Shown: positions 23,414 through 35,900, counted from the stretch's first letter. The stretch is 64,000 bases of DNA from Naganishia liquefaciens (GCA_013423385.1 BLZA01000035.1:62001-126000); one strand, 5' to 3'. The notes: generated from the sequence alone by a model not told the origin. Numbers and translations are program-made.

Positions 23414-24425
23414 TTGAGCCAGCTTGAGGGCTCCATTTGATTAAGGAACACAGAATACACGCTTATCCCGAGCCCAGATTGGCCAATAGTCAGCGAATCA
23501 CATCGTGGTCCGCTATGCGCTTGTTTGGCTGAGTGTAATACTTATAGTCATAGTGAGCTTTGTCTGAAAGCAAAGAGACAGTACTGGACAGGTCTCATGT
23601 GACAATTGCGTGACCCTAAATAGTCCCGGGTTGTCATCGAGGTCGATACAGCTGGTCAACCGATCCTGTCGAAAGGTTCTACGACGGTCGCACCCTGTGC
23701 TGCTAATCACAATGGAACTGATGTATCGAGACTCTCATGCTCCTTCCAAGTCGCCCGAGCAATCCCGCCCTGTGCAACCAGCCCACCATCCTGGCATTTG
23801 CAGACCAGTGCTCGTGCCTAGCCGTTTTCTTTCATAGGAGAGCTACACGACTCGTTTCGCATGTTGAAACTCGCTCGTGCATTGCACCAAGCTACTGAAA
23901 TGCAAGCAAAATTATCGATGACTCGTGTGCAGTATGCACCAAGAGTCGCTCCTTCTTGGACAGGGCAATTGGCGTGAGGTTTCACGCTGAAACGCTCAGA
24001 ATCTCAATCGCAATTGAGTCAAACCGCAATTCCTTTATGCTTTTCTGTCAAGTACCCTGCATATAATGCGCCCCCTGGAAGACGTGCTGTTCAACACAGG
24101 AAGGAGCGTTGATGACGTCCATGATGGCTTCGAGCGCTTACGAGCGGATTGGATATGATGTCACGGTCCCCTCGAAAGGAGGCCTTCCTTTCAATCTTCT
24201 CCCTCCGGATCGGCCAGCTCACCATACTGGCTCGCCTATCTTCCTTTTCCCTCCCCAAACCTACTATCCCCAAGTTTATGTGGCAAAAAGATTGATAAAT
24301 GCATGTGCTGATTGGAGACGGGCGCTTCAACGAGCAACTTTTGATTTCTTGTCATTCCCTTTATATTCCTGCCAACGTCCGCCGCCATTCGTAGCCATCG
24401 TACGTCAGAGCCTACGCAACATCAT
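23414..24425. other. Spacer between the two orphan paralogues
   Basis: About 1 kb with no recognised gene. It should hold the 3' UTR of copy 1 and the promoter of copy 2. Confidence 0.5.
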
Positions 24426-25370
24426 ATGTCGTCCAGAGCTCCCAGCCCTACACTCAGTGGCTTGTCCGACACCACTATCTCATTTGCGTCCAAATACCCA
24501 GACTTGCTCAGAGAGCTGCAAGACCTTGCCTCTCAGGCGGAGCAGTCTCTCCTGACGGCACAAGGACGATTAGAATCGGGCGGAGACGTATCCACTGCTT
24601 CGCAGCCAGCCACAAATACGGAGCAGCCTCGGGAAGGTCCTTTCAACAGCGCTGCTCATTTCGCATTGCGCTTGAGGGACCTGGACTTCAGTTTATCTAT
24701 CGCACTGGGAGAAATGAAGATGGTCGAGAGTGAAAGGGAGCATGCAAGTCTCGCTACCAAGCTGACCGATATCGACAGCCAACTCAAAGTGTTGTGTAAC
24801 GAGTTCGATTCTCACTTGCCGACAGCTGTACCTGCGACCGGCATTGTTCAAAAAGCAGTATCATCTCTTCGCCTGAAATCGATGTTCATGAGAAGCCAGG
24901 GCTATAGAAATCGCACACTTCAGAAAGTGGTCATACGAGAGGCCCAAGAAGGTGACTGGCAAGAGCTGAAGTGGCAAAGGGGTTCAAGTACCTGTGCGGA
25001 CATTGACCGAGGAGGGCTATACTTCTGCTTGATCGCACTCATTGGAGACGATGAGGATACTGTAGAGGTCCAAGCTGGGATCAACATCAGATCGAGAATC
25101 CCCACCCATTGGTCGCTGAAACTTGTCAAACAGGGACGATGGAGCTTGCTACTGTTATACGAGGAGGATGGCAAGAGATGGTCGGAGGAGCTATTGCAGT
25201 TTCAATTGTCGCCGTCACTAACGGAGAGCGGGAAATTGAAGCTGACTTGGAAAACTGCTCACAAGGATTTCTGCGAGGCTTGCGGAGTGTGGGTTCGACT
25301 AGAGTCTGATAATACGCAGATGAATAACAAGATTGCGGAGGATGGACAAGAAGCTGGAGCAAGAGTTTGA
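24426..25370 (+). CDS. Orphan protein, family A copy 2
   Basis: A single uninterrupted frame of 314 residues. No known family recognised. The N-terminal third is Ser/Thr/Ala/Glu-rich with helical segments (LLRELQDLASQAEQSLL and LATKLTDIDSQLKVL) that could form a coiled coil. From about residue 175 a compact beta-like part follows (EGDWQELKWQRG, GGLYFCLIALIGDDEDTVEV, IPTHWSLKLVKQGRWSLLLLYEED). This half matches the gene 1 kb upstream, so the two are a local duplication. A CxxC (CEAC) lies near the end. Likely cytosolic, since no signal peptide or membrane helix is seen. Confidence 0.7.
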   Translation: MSSRAPSPTLSGLSDTTISFASKYPDLLRELQDLASQAEQSLLTAQGRLESGGDVSTASQPATNTEQPREGPFNSAAHFALRLRDLDFSLSIALGEMKMVESEREHASLATKLTDIDSQLKVLCNEFDSHLPTAVPATGIVQKAVSSLRLKSMFMRSQGYRNRTLQKVVIREAQEGDWQELKWQRGSSTCADIDRGGLYFCLIALIGDDEDTVEVQAGINIRSRIPTHWSLKLVKQGRWSLLLLYEEDGKRWSEELLQFQLSPSLTESGKLKLTWKTAHKDFCEACGVWVRLESDNTQMNNKIAEDGQEAGARV

Positions 25371-25953
25371 TTACACGTTTGGCGAGATCGATTCGAAAAC
25401 AGCTGTTTGCAAACCTGTTCTTTTAGATAGCATGTGCTTTCCACTTGAAGAAGAATAGAAGCTTGAATTGGCCAAATGAGAGATCGCTTTGATTTGGCCG
25501 GAAATGCTCGACCTGTAGATTTTGGAGTTTTCCAGGCTGCCGGCGAATGGCAACTGAACCCCTTCTGCTGATTGTGCCATCAATCTGCTGCATGGATGTT
25601 GTCAAAGCATTCATTCCGGCTATCGTAATGCGCTTCACCTCCCCGGCCCAGCCAGCACACCCTGCTGCCAAAGGGCGTGCATTCCACGTGAATATCCGAG
25701 TGACGGGCGCTGCTGTGGTGGCGGTGATTCGGTTGCATTCGGCTAAAGACGAGACGGCCATAGATCGCTGCGTACGTCATGCGTCTCCACTTCGGAAGCA
25801 ATTGGCTGAGCAATCCGCTTGATCATGAACTTTTGAAACTCGGCGACAATCAGCCAGGCAAGATGGGTATACATATATATATTTGTATCCCTCGGTCTCT
25901 CCATCTGCAACTCACCCGGAACACTGCAACAACTCAAGACACACACTCCCATC
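25371..25953. other. Spacer with ADH promoter
   Basis: No gene seen. TATACATATATATAT at 25869-25883 is 70-85 bp before the dehydrogenase start. Confidence 0.5.
25869..25883 (+). promoter_or_regulatory. TATA box of alcohol dehydrogenase
   Basis: An AT-alternating TATA stretch 70-85 bp upstream of the ATG at 25954. Confidence 0.5.
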
Positions 25954-27223
25954 ATGTCCGCTCCGCAGAAATACACTGGTTGGGCTCCCACCGCCGATAA
26001 CAAGAAGGGCCACATTCACCTCGCCAAGACCGACTTTGAGCCAAAGGTCTGGGACGATAACGATATCGAAGGTGAGCCTTGGCCCCATTCGTATCCTCTC
26101 GAGTCTTCGCTCACTAGACAATCCAGTCAAGATCAAGTATTGCGGTATCTGCGGCACCGACTCGCATATTCTCGCCGAGGAATGGGGACCGATCGACCGT
26201 AATCTTACCTACATCTGCGGTCACGAACTGGTCGGAGAGGTCGTCAAGGTCGGAAGCGCCGTCAAGGATAGGCAAGTTGGAGACCACGTCGGTATCGGGT
26301 ACCAGTCCGATTCGTGTGGTGAATGCGACTTTTGTACCTCTGGTGAGTTGTCTTCATCTGCCCTAACACAGCTCAAGCTCAAACGCGGGAAAACACAGGC
26401 AACGAACAATGTTGCGCGAAAATGGTTGCTACCCTTTCGGGCGTAGGCAACAAGCCCTACATCCACGGCAACGCCGGTGAGGCCAAGTCCCTGCCCAAGG
26501 GAGGTTTCGCCAACTTCTGGCGAGGTCCCGCCAAATTCTCCGTCTTGATCCCAAAGGGCATGGATCTCGCCGGTGTCGCACCCATGTTCTGCGGCGGCAT
26601 TACCATGTTCTCACCACTCGAGCGATTGGGTGCTGGAACGACTCGCAAGCGTGTCGGTATCATCGGAGTCGGTGGTTTGGGCCACTATGGAATCATGTTC
26701 GCCAAGGCGATGGGCGCAGAAGTGACGGCCATCTCGCGGAGCCGGGACAAGGAGGAGGATGCCAAGAAGCTTGGTGCCGATCACTACATCGCCATGTCCG
26801 AGGGTGCGGACAAGTACAAGAACTCGTTGGACTTGATTCTTTGCACGATTTGTAGGTCATCTGCTTGATCCATCTCTTGCAAATCGCTAACCCTGCATAA
26901 CAGCACCCTCAAACTTTGACCCCGTTGTCTACCTCGATCTCCTCCGCCCTTACGGCAACCTCGTCCTCATCGGCCCTCTGCCAAAACCGATGACCCTCCC
27001 GTCCTCTGCACTCCTCTTCAAGCAGACTTCCATCTCCGGTTCGCTCATCGGTAGCCCCTCGCAGATCGAACGCATGCTCAAGCTCGCCGTCGAGAAGAAC
27101 CTTGACTCGTGGTACCAAAAGTACTCGTTTGAGGATATCAACACGGCCTTTGAAGACTTTGAGGCTGGCAAGCCGAGGTTCAGGTTCGTCTTGGTGAATG
27201 AAGACAATGGCGGAAAGTTGTAG
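25954..27223 (+). CDS. Zinc NADP-dependent alcohol dehydrogenase, cinnamyl-alcohol type (ADH6/ADH7 family)
   Basis: Medium-chain zinc alcohol dehydrogenases of this group reduce many aldehydes with NADPH. Exons 25954-26071, 26127-26342, 26399-26851 and 26904-27223 sum to 1107 nt, or 368 residues, the normal length. Seen in order: KIKYCGICGTDSH (catalytic zinc Cys), GHELVGEVVKVGS (zinc His-Glu), the structural-zinc segment CGECDFC with a further Cys pair in GNEQCC, and the nucleotide fold GVGGLGHYGIMFAKAMGA followed by the SRSRDK loop that favours NADP over NAD. The C-terminal SGSLIGSPSQIERML is typical of the cinnamyl group. Introns are 52-56 nt. The physiological substrate cannot be told. 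Confidence 0.93.
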
Positions 27224-27631
27224 GAACCGCACGTATAATTAGGGCTGTACTTTGAGTCCGCATCGAATAATAGACAACGTGGAAAGCTTGGCGCCGATGT
27301 TTCTTGCTTGGAGCAGCCAGAAACGAATAAAACGGTATCACTCTAATCGGGTTTTGGGTAGAGGGCTAGAGCTCTAATCGATCGTCGAGATTGACATTTT
27401 GCAAATGCGCGCCACAATCACTACTTTCCCAGAGCTCTCGCATAAGCACATTGACTGTTATGGTCCCGTCGTTGATAGGTAAATTCCCTTACAAAATCTA
27501 TTAATTCGCATGTTTCTGTCACTTGACCTGATCTGAATCCCGTTGCTCTGAATCTCATTGGTAAGCGTTCCTTCACCTACTTCCCCCCCACCTCGAAATG
27601 GCCTCGCACACACTCCATAGGGCTTATTGCC
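27224..27631. other. Convergent spacer
   Basis: Between the stops of the dehydrogenase (+) and carboxypeptidase (-). No feature recognised. Confidence 0.5.
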
Positions 27632-30146
27632 TCATTCTTGGCCTTCATAGTCGTTCGCAGCCTGCACGAGTGCATGTACAAACTTGACAATCTGTAGATG
27701 CGCATCAATTCCGGCCTTTTCGTTGACCGTGTGCTGCGTAAGGAATGAATGGTCAAGAAGGGAGCGCGCAGCTGTGAAACGGGGAACTCACTGCACCACT
27801 CATTCCGCCGCCCATGGGTGCCGACATGAAGCGCTGTCGTGGATATCTTAGCGTCAAGCGGAATAATATCTGGCCGGTACTCACAAAGATGTTTCGTGTC
27901 AGGTTCCAGTACATCTTGGTATCTGTCAAAGGTCTAAGCCAAGCTCATCCGCATTCATTCACATCACGTACCAGTATTGCCCGTAGACGAGTACGGCGCG
28001 ACGATTCGTTCCTCTCCGTCAGGACCAGGAAGCACAGCCCTGTCAGACCATCAGCCCTATTTCGCCAACAATGGCGAATGACGAAAACTCACTTGATTGT
28101 CCCTGCAAACATGTCAAACACGCCGCCCTCTTCCGGCGTGTACGGTGCAGGCTCGAGGGGAATGCCAAACACCTGTGAGACAACGTATCGGTCACCGAGA
28201 TCCGCGTTGTTCTCCTCCTCCTTGGTCGGGAATGGCATAAATGTCATGTTGTTGGTCTTGGCGACGAGAGCAATGGCATGTGACAGGTGGTCCTGGGCTG
28301 TTGCGGCGATGAGCTCCGGAAACTGACTTTGGGAAAAGACGCAACTCACTCTCCTTGATACTCGATGCAAAGTCGATTCGGAAATTCATCATCATCTCCA
28401 CTCGCTCCGGCAGCGCATTCACCTTGACTCCTCCGCTGATAATCTGCGAAAAAGGGGTCTAAGAGATTCATACATGACGCGTTGCAATCCCGCACCTACA
28501 TCAATCGCCTGAGTAGTCGACAGCAGCGCCCGCTGCGCAACCGACTCCCCGGCCCACGAGGCTGCGAGCTTACTCCACTTTTTTGGACTCGCGAGCATCT
28601 TCTTGTACGCCTTGGGGAACGCCGGCGCGTGTTCCGCTCCGCATGCAAGGAGGCCGAGGTGGGGCGATGCTTTGGAAAGCTGTGTACAGCAAGTTAGGAG
28701 ATGTGAAACGGCCTGCGTAAAGAACGCACGGTGGGTTCAAAGGGATGGTCCTCGATGGACTTGACGATCTGGCTCATGATGCCGATTCCCGTATGGGCTG
28801 GAGGAACGGATGAATGCTGTCAAGATGTTAGCTACCCTGCGGCACCTTATCCGACAACACTCACCCCGCCCGGCGTACCCACGACAACCTATCGATCCAG
28901 CATCATCAGCAATCAATTTACTCACGCGACACCTGATCACGAACCTTGACGTCCAAATACCCCTTCTCTGCATTCGCCGGCAACGCAAAGCCCGCACCCC
29001 ACAGACCATCGACGGTTCCCGTTCCCTCATCCACCACCAGCAAAACCCCATCCTTGCCATACCGCTCCTCCAAGAATGGAGCGATCTGTCCGGCGCCCTG
29101 CCGAGCGCCGACTTCTTCCTCGTCAAAGCCGTGGGCCAAGATGACGGTACGCCGAGGTTGATACGACTCGTTTTCAAGGAGCTTGGTAAGCGCTTCATCT
29201 GCAAGGCGGAACGTCTATCAGCATGCATGTAGTCGGTGGAAAGGAACCACGCACACTGCGCCACCAACAACGTCTTATCATCCGCCGCGCCCCGACCCCA
29301 GACGTATTCTCCATCGTAATACCCACTAAAAGCGGGATGATCCCATCGGTCGGCGGTATTCGCAGGTGCGGGGACGACATCGTAATGCGACATCCTATTA
29401 GGATATGAGGCTGTCAGTCGATCGCTAGCAGGGCTAGCAGATTGACTTACAGTACGAGCGGTTTCAGGGATTCATCCGAGCCTTTAAGGGTCAGGACGAT
29501 GCCGAGCGCTGTATGGCGAGGTAAATAACTTTGCTAAGAGGACGTGTAGGGGACTCACTGTTGACGTATTCAACGTGTGCCTTCTCGTGCCTATCGATTT
29601 CACCTCGTCAGCCTCCAGTCCCCCTCGGTGCTTCGCAACTTACACCAAGGGGAACGTCGCGACGAGCCACTGCTTGAACTCGACAAACGGATTCCACCGA
29701 ATATCCTCCTGAGGCTTTCCCATATCATCATACGATACCGTCGGAATTTGCTTTTCGTCGCGTAACCCCTCGGTAAATCAGCCTCTCTGACTTGTCGCTG
29801 CAAGCAACCGCTCTTTCGCGGTGCTCGAACGAGGACTCACCACGGCCCGACTCAACAATTTCGCCGAATGCGCCTTGTACGCCTCATCCCACTCGAACGA
29901 AATCTTGGGCATCAGAGCCTTGGGCTGGACCGGACACTTTGCCGACTCCAGTTCATCACGACCCAGCACGCCAGCGAGGCTCGTGTCCGGTGACAGCGAA
30001 TCGTGGAGGAACGGCACGACGACAAACGCCAGTAAGGCGGCCGCGGTCCATTTCCGCCAGGCCGGGATGGGTTGTTTCCGTGTCCGGGCATCTGTCACGG
30101 GCGAGGGGATAGCTGCGGGTTCTTTCGATGCTGATGAGGATTGCAT
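27632..30146 (-). CDS. CPS1: Vacuolar carboxypeptidase S (M20 metallopeptidase)
   Basis: CPS1 is a vacuolar zinc carboxypeptidase made as a type II membrane precursor. A short cytosolic stretch precedes one hydrophobic anchor (WTAAALLAFVVVPFL). Next come IPTVSYDDMGKP and then the M20 metal-binding core MSHYDVVPAP, followed by GRGAADDK, where His and Asp bind zinc. Later exons include a dimerisation segment, and VVSQVFGIPLEPAPY leads to the end, HTVNEKAGIDAHLQIVKF then EGQE. The second metal-site region near APMGGGMSG is also visible. The gene has many introns, one of which (near 29765-29835) ends in CGAG. An in-frame ATG 21 bp further upstream (30167) is an alternative start. Zinc peptidase identity is secure; exact splice sites in the middle were not all derived. 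Confidence 0.88.
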
Positions 30147-30411
30147 GGCGAGCGCTTTGACGGGCAAGGGAGAGTGCCCTGGGTCATCCGAGGCAGGTGG
30201 GGAGGGTGACCCTTATATTCCATTTCGCTCGATATCGGCCTTCTCCGCGCGACGCACATCTCCGAAGATAGGCTCGTGCACGCGGGATGGGATGGCCTCG
30301 ATCCCGCTTTCCATCCCGCGAGTGTACCTTGATCATCCCGTCTTGTTTTCACTGGCATCAATGTACAACAAGGGTATCTAACGTCCATCATGCCAACATC
30401 ACCCGGGTGCT

Positions 30412-31757
30412 TTAATCCTCGTACCGCTCCAACCTGACGTGCCTCTTGAACGGCGGCAGTCCCGCCGCAATCCGTTGCCCTGCAATTCGCGTCATCAGTA
30501 CGCCTCGTCATCGGACCGGTCGCACAGCAAGGAAACGTACCAGCGACCAAACTCGACCAATCGAGGTCGGCGCCGCCTGTCGCGCGAGCGGTAATGAGGT
30601 GTTGATGCGCAATATCAACGATAGGCAAGGGCACGGAGCAGTCTTCTCCGAGTTTCCGAATGTGACTATCAAGAGAAGCGTGGTCAGCATTGCCTTTGCA
30701 TGTTGAGCTACCGGACAGGACCTACGAAGCGTCCTTGATACCGCCCGCGAGGGTGAATCCCTCGTCGGTCTTGAAGTTGTCGGCGAGAATCTGGGTTCGC
30801 GTCAGCGAAGCAGCCCTACCGCAACCTGCACCTCAGAGAATTCCTTACTTTTTTGCCATACCCGATGAACGAAGGCGCCGGGAAAAACTCTTGAATGAGC
30901 TCGTAAAGCTGTGAAGAATCCATCAGCCAGAAAGCGCAAACGGGACCCTTCGTGCATGCCAACGGACCTTTTCCGCCCCAACGCCGCTCTGATCCGCCAA
31001 AGTCGTCGTCTCGGCCAACAACTCGATACAACCCAACACCATGGCATTCCCCGTCAACTTGAACTTTGCCGCCCGCTCCACATCACTCCCGAGATCCATC
31101 ACTTTTCGGACGACGGCAGGACACAAGGCATGGCTGACGCGTTTCTTGGCGTGGTATTGTCCCGCGATGGCCATGACGAGAGTGGCGTCTTTGGCAAACG
31201 GCGGAGGACCAAAGACGGGCGCGCAGAGAAAGTGGCGGTTAGGTTTGGCGGAGCAGGCGCGTTCGAGTTTGTCGGCAGTGGCGGGGCCGACCTGTGTTAA
31301 GTGAAATGAGAGGAATACCAAGAAGAAATATTAGGGAAATGGGAGCGTACCGTGCTCATGTCGACAAAGATTGTACTCTTACTACCATCCTTCCTCTTTT
31401 CGTGCGCCGCAAACAATGCCCCAAATACCTCTTCACTCGCGCGGTCTGATCCCAGACTCGCTAGGATGATGTCCGCCTTTTGCGCCACGTCGTCCAACGA
31501 CTCGGCAACTCGATAGGTGATGGAATCCTTGTCGGCGAGAGCTTTGAACAGCTCGAGTCCCTCGGCGCCACGGTTCCACACGATCAACGACGGCTACCCC
31601 GTCCACGACGTCAGCACGGATTCTTCCCCCCTCCCCCCTCCCCCCTCCCCTCTCCCGTTGAACGCACCTTTCCCTCTTCTTCCAACCTCCTCGCCAAATT
31701 CAACGCCGCCCAATGCCCAATCGATCCCAACCCGACAAACGCCAACTGATCATGCAT
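30412..31757 (-). CDS. 3-hydroxyisobutyrate dehydrogenase-like NAD(P) enzyme
   Basis: Beta-hydroxyacid dehydrogenases oxidise short hydroxyacids with NAD(P). The start at MHDQLAF is chosen because it directly precedes the Rossmann motif AFVGLGSIGHWAALNLARRL; a longer in-frame start exists at 31886. The first intron (31594-31667) contains a run of G blocks on the coding strand. The next exon gives SLIVWNRGAEGLELFKAL and the ADIILASLGSD strand, then a segment with APVFGPPPFAKDATLVMAIAG and the likely catalytic lysine region AAKFKLTGN. The end reads FPAPSFIGYGKK, DEGFTLAGGIKDA, PIVDIAHQHL and RHVRLERYED. It lies tandem with carboxypeptidase S, 265 bp upstream of it. The real substrate is unknown; the family also includes glyoxylate reductases. 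Confidence 0.82.
31594..31667 (-). other. G-rich intron with quadruplex potential
   Basis: On the transcribed-sense strand the intron holds at least four G tracts of four or more (plus-strand CCCCC tracts, 31626-31656) directly downstream of the 5' splice site. Confidence 0.55.
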
Positions 31758-32997
31758 GATCCCGGGACTCGCCGGCCTGCTAAAAGGAATAGCGCCGCTG
31801 GTGTGCGGGGAGACGCTTCCGGGCGCGTGACCCGCGGCAGGTTCTTGGACCTGGAGGGCTTCTTGGAAGTGTGCGTGGAGGGACATGATGTGATGGCGAT
31901 GTCGATGGTGCTGTGTGGTGAGCCGAGTGGGGAGGCGACCCAGGCTGAGCGTCTATATAACCCGGCTGACCGAGAGGGCTGCGACTGTCAGCTGAACGCG
32001 GAACCAAATAGTTGCTGACGTCTTTCGGCTTTCGGCAGCGTCTCGGTCCGAGCGAGGTCCCCTGTATCATGTCATGGTTCTCCGAGAGCGGCCAGCAGGG
32101 GGATGGACCATATCGCCATGGCAAAACCAGGGCTTTGAGCACGATTGCCAACTTTACTGGATTCGACGGCGAGTTCTCATGGGTAGGGGCTTGGGCTTTT
32201 CAACTTGCGCGCTTGATTATGCATATGACTGAATTCCGTCGAGAAAAAGGTTATCAGCCAAGCTCTCGAAATGACCAAGAGACCAGGAAACAGCCTCGGC
32301 AGGGACCTTCGGGCGCGGTTTTGCTGCGTGGGAGAGTGAGCTGTGCCTGTCATCTACATCGAAAGCAAGGGGCATTGAGCAACAACAGCTATACAGGACT
32401 GAACAATCCTTCTTCTGCCTCTGATGCATCTGATCGTCTGATAATCTAGAATGATTTGCCTCGAGCGATCCCTCATAAATACCAGTACAAACTGAAGCGC
32501 ATGGTTACGGTTCAAATTTTGTCACAAGACCCGCGGACGGTCTATTCAATCTGTGAAGATTTCCGTGAGTCGCAACTCCTGCAGCTGACCATCAATACAT
32601 TATATCCATCTCGATTCCTTGCTATTCCTGTCGAGCACTGAGGTTGTCATAAGTCTCCTGATTGGTACAAACCAACGTGAGATTTTTCCCTCAACGGCAT
32701 CGTTGAGGTCGTCAAAAGCGCCTAGTAACCAGCCGACCAAAGCCACGACTAGTCCCGCCGCCACGACCAGAAGCGAGTGCAACGTGTGATACATCGCGAA
32801 TGGCACTGACTTGACGGATCCTCAAAAACTTGAGCAAAATATCTGCGAGGCTGCTTGCACAAATTTAGGTACACCGGTTTCGTACCCGTATTTCACACGA
32901 TTATGTATTGTATATCCATACTAGTGATACATAAAGGCTGATCCCAGCATCAAGCTGGCATAACCTCTGTCATACTCCCCCACTCGCCAAGTCGTGC
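31758..32997. other. Spacer with one small possible ORF
   Basis: Apart from the short membrane ORF at 32600-32794 I see no gene. It holds the promoter of the hydroxyacid dehydrogenase and the 3' end of LCB2. Confidence 0.45.
32600..32794 (-). CDS. Possible small membrane protein
   Basis: From an ATG at 32794 the frame encodes 64 residues beginning MYHTLHSLLVVAAGLVVALV, with one clear transmembrane helix and a basic C-terminal half. No family recognised. It could be the first exon of a longer gene or chance. Weak support from length alone. Confidence 0.3.
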   Translation of the reverse strand: MYHTLHSLLVVAAGLVVALVGWLLGAFDDLNDAVEGKISRWFVPIRRLMTTSVLDRNSKESRWI

Positions 32998-35900
32998 TCA
33001 GCTATTAAACACAATCTCCTCGGCGCGCCGGATGCATTCTTCGGCGGACCAGCGATCGTGCTTGTCTCCGTGCTTGAGATCGAGGACCATGCCAATCTCA
33101 TCGCATGCGCGCAAGACGACGTCAATGTCGTGCTTGGTATGCGCCGCCGAGAGGCAGAATCGAACACGTGACGAGATGAGGGGAGTTGCACTACAAATTG
33201 CTAAATCAGCTTGACGTCTTTCACAAGGGATCACTTTAGGCGACTCACGGATACGCCACGACGACGACGACGATCGGCGTCTTGTCCTTGCCAAACCTGT
33301 CCAACATCATTCTCGAAAACATGGGCATCTTTGCCGGATTGTACAGCAGCATCGGTACAATGGGCGAATCCCGGTGCCCGTAGACGATGAAGCCCATCTT
33401 GCGGAGCGCGCCCGAGAGGTACCGCGAATTGAACGCCAATCGACGGAGCCGCTCGCGACCTTCGGTGCCGTTCAGCAACGACGAGGAAAGTTGTAGCCAA
33501 GAAGGGAGCATCGTCGCCGGTGCCGGTCCATACACGACCGGTCCAGGCGCCTGTGACATTTGCAGCTCGGTCAGGACGAGTTCCGTATCCGACATGGAAC
33601 GATGGTTCGGGTCGAGGTATGGCACTTGAAGCGTCGACGATGATGCAGGTCCCGGAACGGCCGATGCGAGCGGTGGAGAGACACCCATGATGGATCCCAT
33701 AGATGCGGCAATTTGCGTCAAGACGAGCGGACTCATCGCCTCGGCGTAAGCCATCGCATGGGAGCGGATCCGCAGGCGGTCAATGACTTCCTTGGAGCCG
33801 GCAATGTAGCCTCCTGCGGCACCGAACGATTTCGTAAACGTTCCCATAAGAATATCGACCGAACGAGGGTCGACGCCAAAGTAGTCGCATACGCCACGTC
33901 CGTTCGGACCGAGTGCGCCAATAGAGTGTGCTTCGTCGACGTACAGATAGAACTGTCGCCAAAAAGTCAGCGCTTCGAAGGACTACTCTACCAACTGAAA
34001 AATACCTTGTATTTCTCCTTCAAGACAATGAGCTCTGGAAGGTGCAGCATACTACCTTCCATCGAATACAGACCCTCGACAATGACCAGAATCTTCTTCC
34101 ACGGTCGATGGGTCCTCGGTTGACCTTGACTGATCGCCTCCCGGAGCAACGCCTCGAGCGCGCGCATATCGTTGTGCTTGAAGATCCGAATACTCGCTCC
34201 GCTCAACCGCACGCCGAACCGAATCGACGCGTGGTTGAGTTCATCGGAAATGACGAGACAGCCCTTATCCACGAGCGCCGGAATCGTCGTCGAGTTGGTG
34301 GCGAAACCCATACTGACAATCATGGCATCCTCGGTGCCAACAAACTGCGACACGAGTTTCTCCACCTGAACGTGCAAGTCGAGCGTACCGGCCTCCAGTC
34401 GAACACCGCCGGCCGAAACGCCGTACCGCCTTAGGCCGGCCTCGACGGCATCCGCGACGCCGCCCGTCGCCTGGGCAAAACCGAGATAATTGTACGACGA
34501 GATGTTGAGCGCGCGTCGTTTCGTGCCGGTCAGGTGGAAATTTTCGTTGAAATCCTTGCTGATTCGATCGTACGTGACAATGGTCCGGCCCGCAACGCCC
34601 GTCACGGGACGGGAGAAACAGTCGTCCATACGAGCCTTGAGTCGTCGGGTGTAAAAGGAGTCAAAGTCGGAATTGAGCGCAGCGTAGCCCTGTACGAAGG
34701 GCGATTAGTCATCGCTTGGAATGATCCGCGCAAGTGCTTACATTGCTCGGCTTGAGGTGGGAATAGCTCTGTGGGTATAATCTCTTTCCCCAGAAATCGC
34801 GAATGTGGCCGAGGCAGATCATGACGAGGTAGCTAGCACAGGGTCAGCCGACATCCCGCCGGGTAGGTTGCGCACTCACCTAAAGTAGGTGGTCAAGAGG
34901 ATGTAATAAGGCGGCTGTAGCTCCTCTGCTTCCTTGGCCTTGGGATCATACTAGACCCGCGTGTTAGAACCCGACACCATCCGGAAACACGGCCGATACT
35001 CACTTTACTCGTGTACCGCCAATTCTGATTCATGCAGAATCCATACTCTTCATGTTTTGCACCACTCTTCCCGCCCACCAACGCACCCGTCTGGGACATG
35101 GCCCCGCTCGTTGGGGCCGTCACATTGATCCTGACCCCATCCTGAGATCCACCAAACGACTGCGTCTGTCGAGTCGTCCCACCGCCGAGGGACAGCGCAT
35201 ACGCACGTTGGGCCGACGTCCCGAGCGGTTTCTCGAGAATGCTAATCATGTTCTCGGAGAGCTCGTACGGCGGGATATCAATCTCGTCAAAGCAGTTGAA
35301 CGTGGATTGCGGCTGAGACATCGAGTCGCCCAGGGAGCTGGCAAGTTGCGAGAAGGGTTTACCGTTGTTGCCGTTCGGCGAGTTTCGCTGGAGGTCTGGG
35401 CTGGACAAGGGCGAGGCCATGATGGATGACGTGGGTGTCAAGAGTGTTGCATCCTTGGTTCCGGCTGATGTGCCGCTGCCTCCTCGACTGGCCAACGTTG
35501 ATCCAGACGATGTCGATGACGCGGAAATAAACGACGAAGCGGAAGACGATGATGACTGCATGAGGTAATTCCTGATCACCTCGCCCGCCGCCGTCTCCTG
35601 AAACTGCCCTCCTCTTCCCTCATCACCTGCATCTGCATTCGCCCGCTCTCCTTTCTTCTTCCCCTTTGCGCCCGACAAGACATTGAGCAAGCTTGTACGC
35701 GCGCTGTTGATCGGATTAAAGGACGCCTTGGCCGTCATCGGTTGCTGGTGCGAATGCGCCGACGTGCGTTTCTGCGCTTTGCTCGTCTTGCCCGAGAACC
35801 CACTGTTGCTCGACTGACTACCCACGCTGACGCTCATGCCGGACGGCTGTTGGTATTCGTAGTCATCGATCGAATCGTGGCCGAGCGCAGGGGCTGACGC

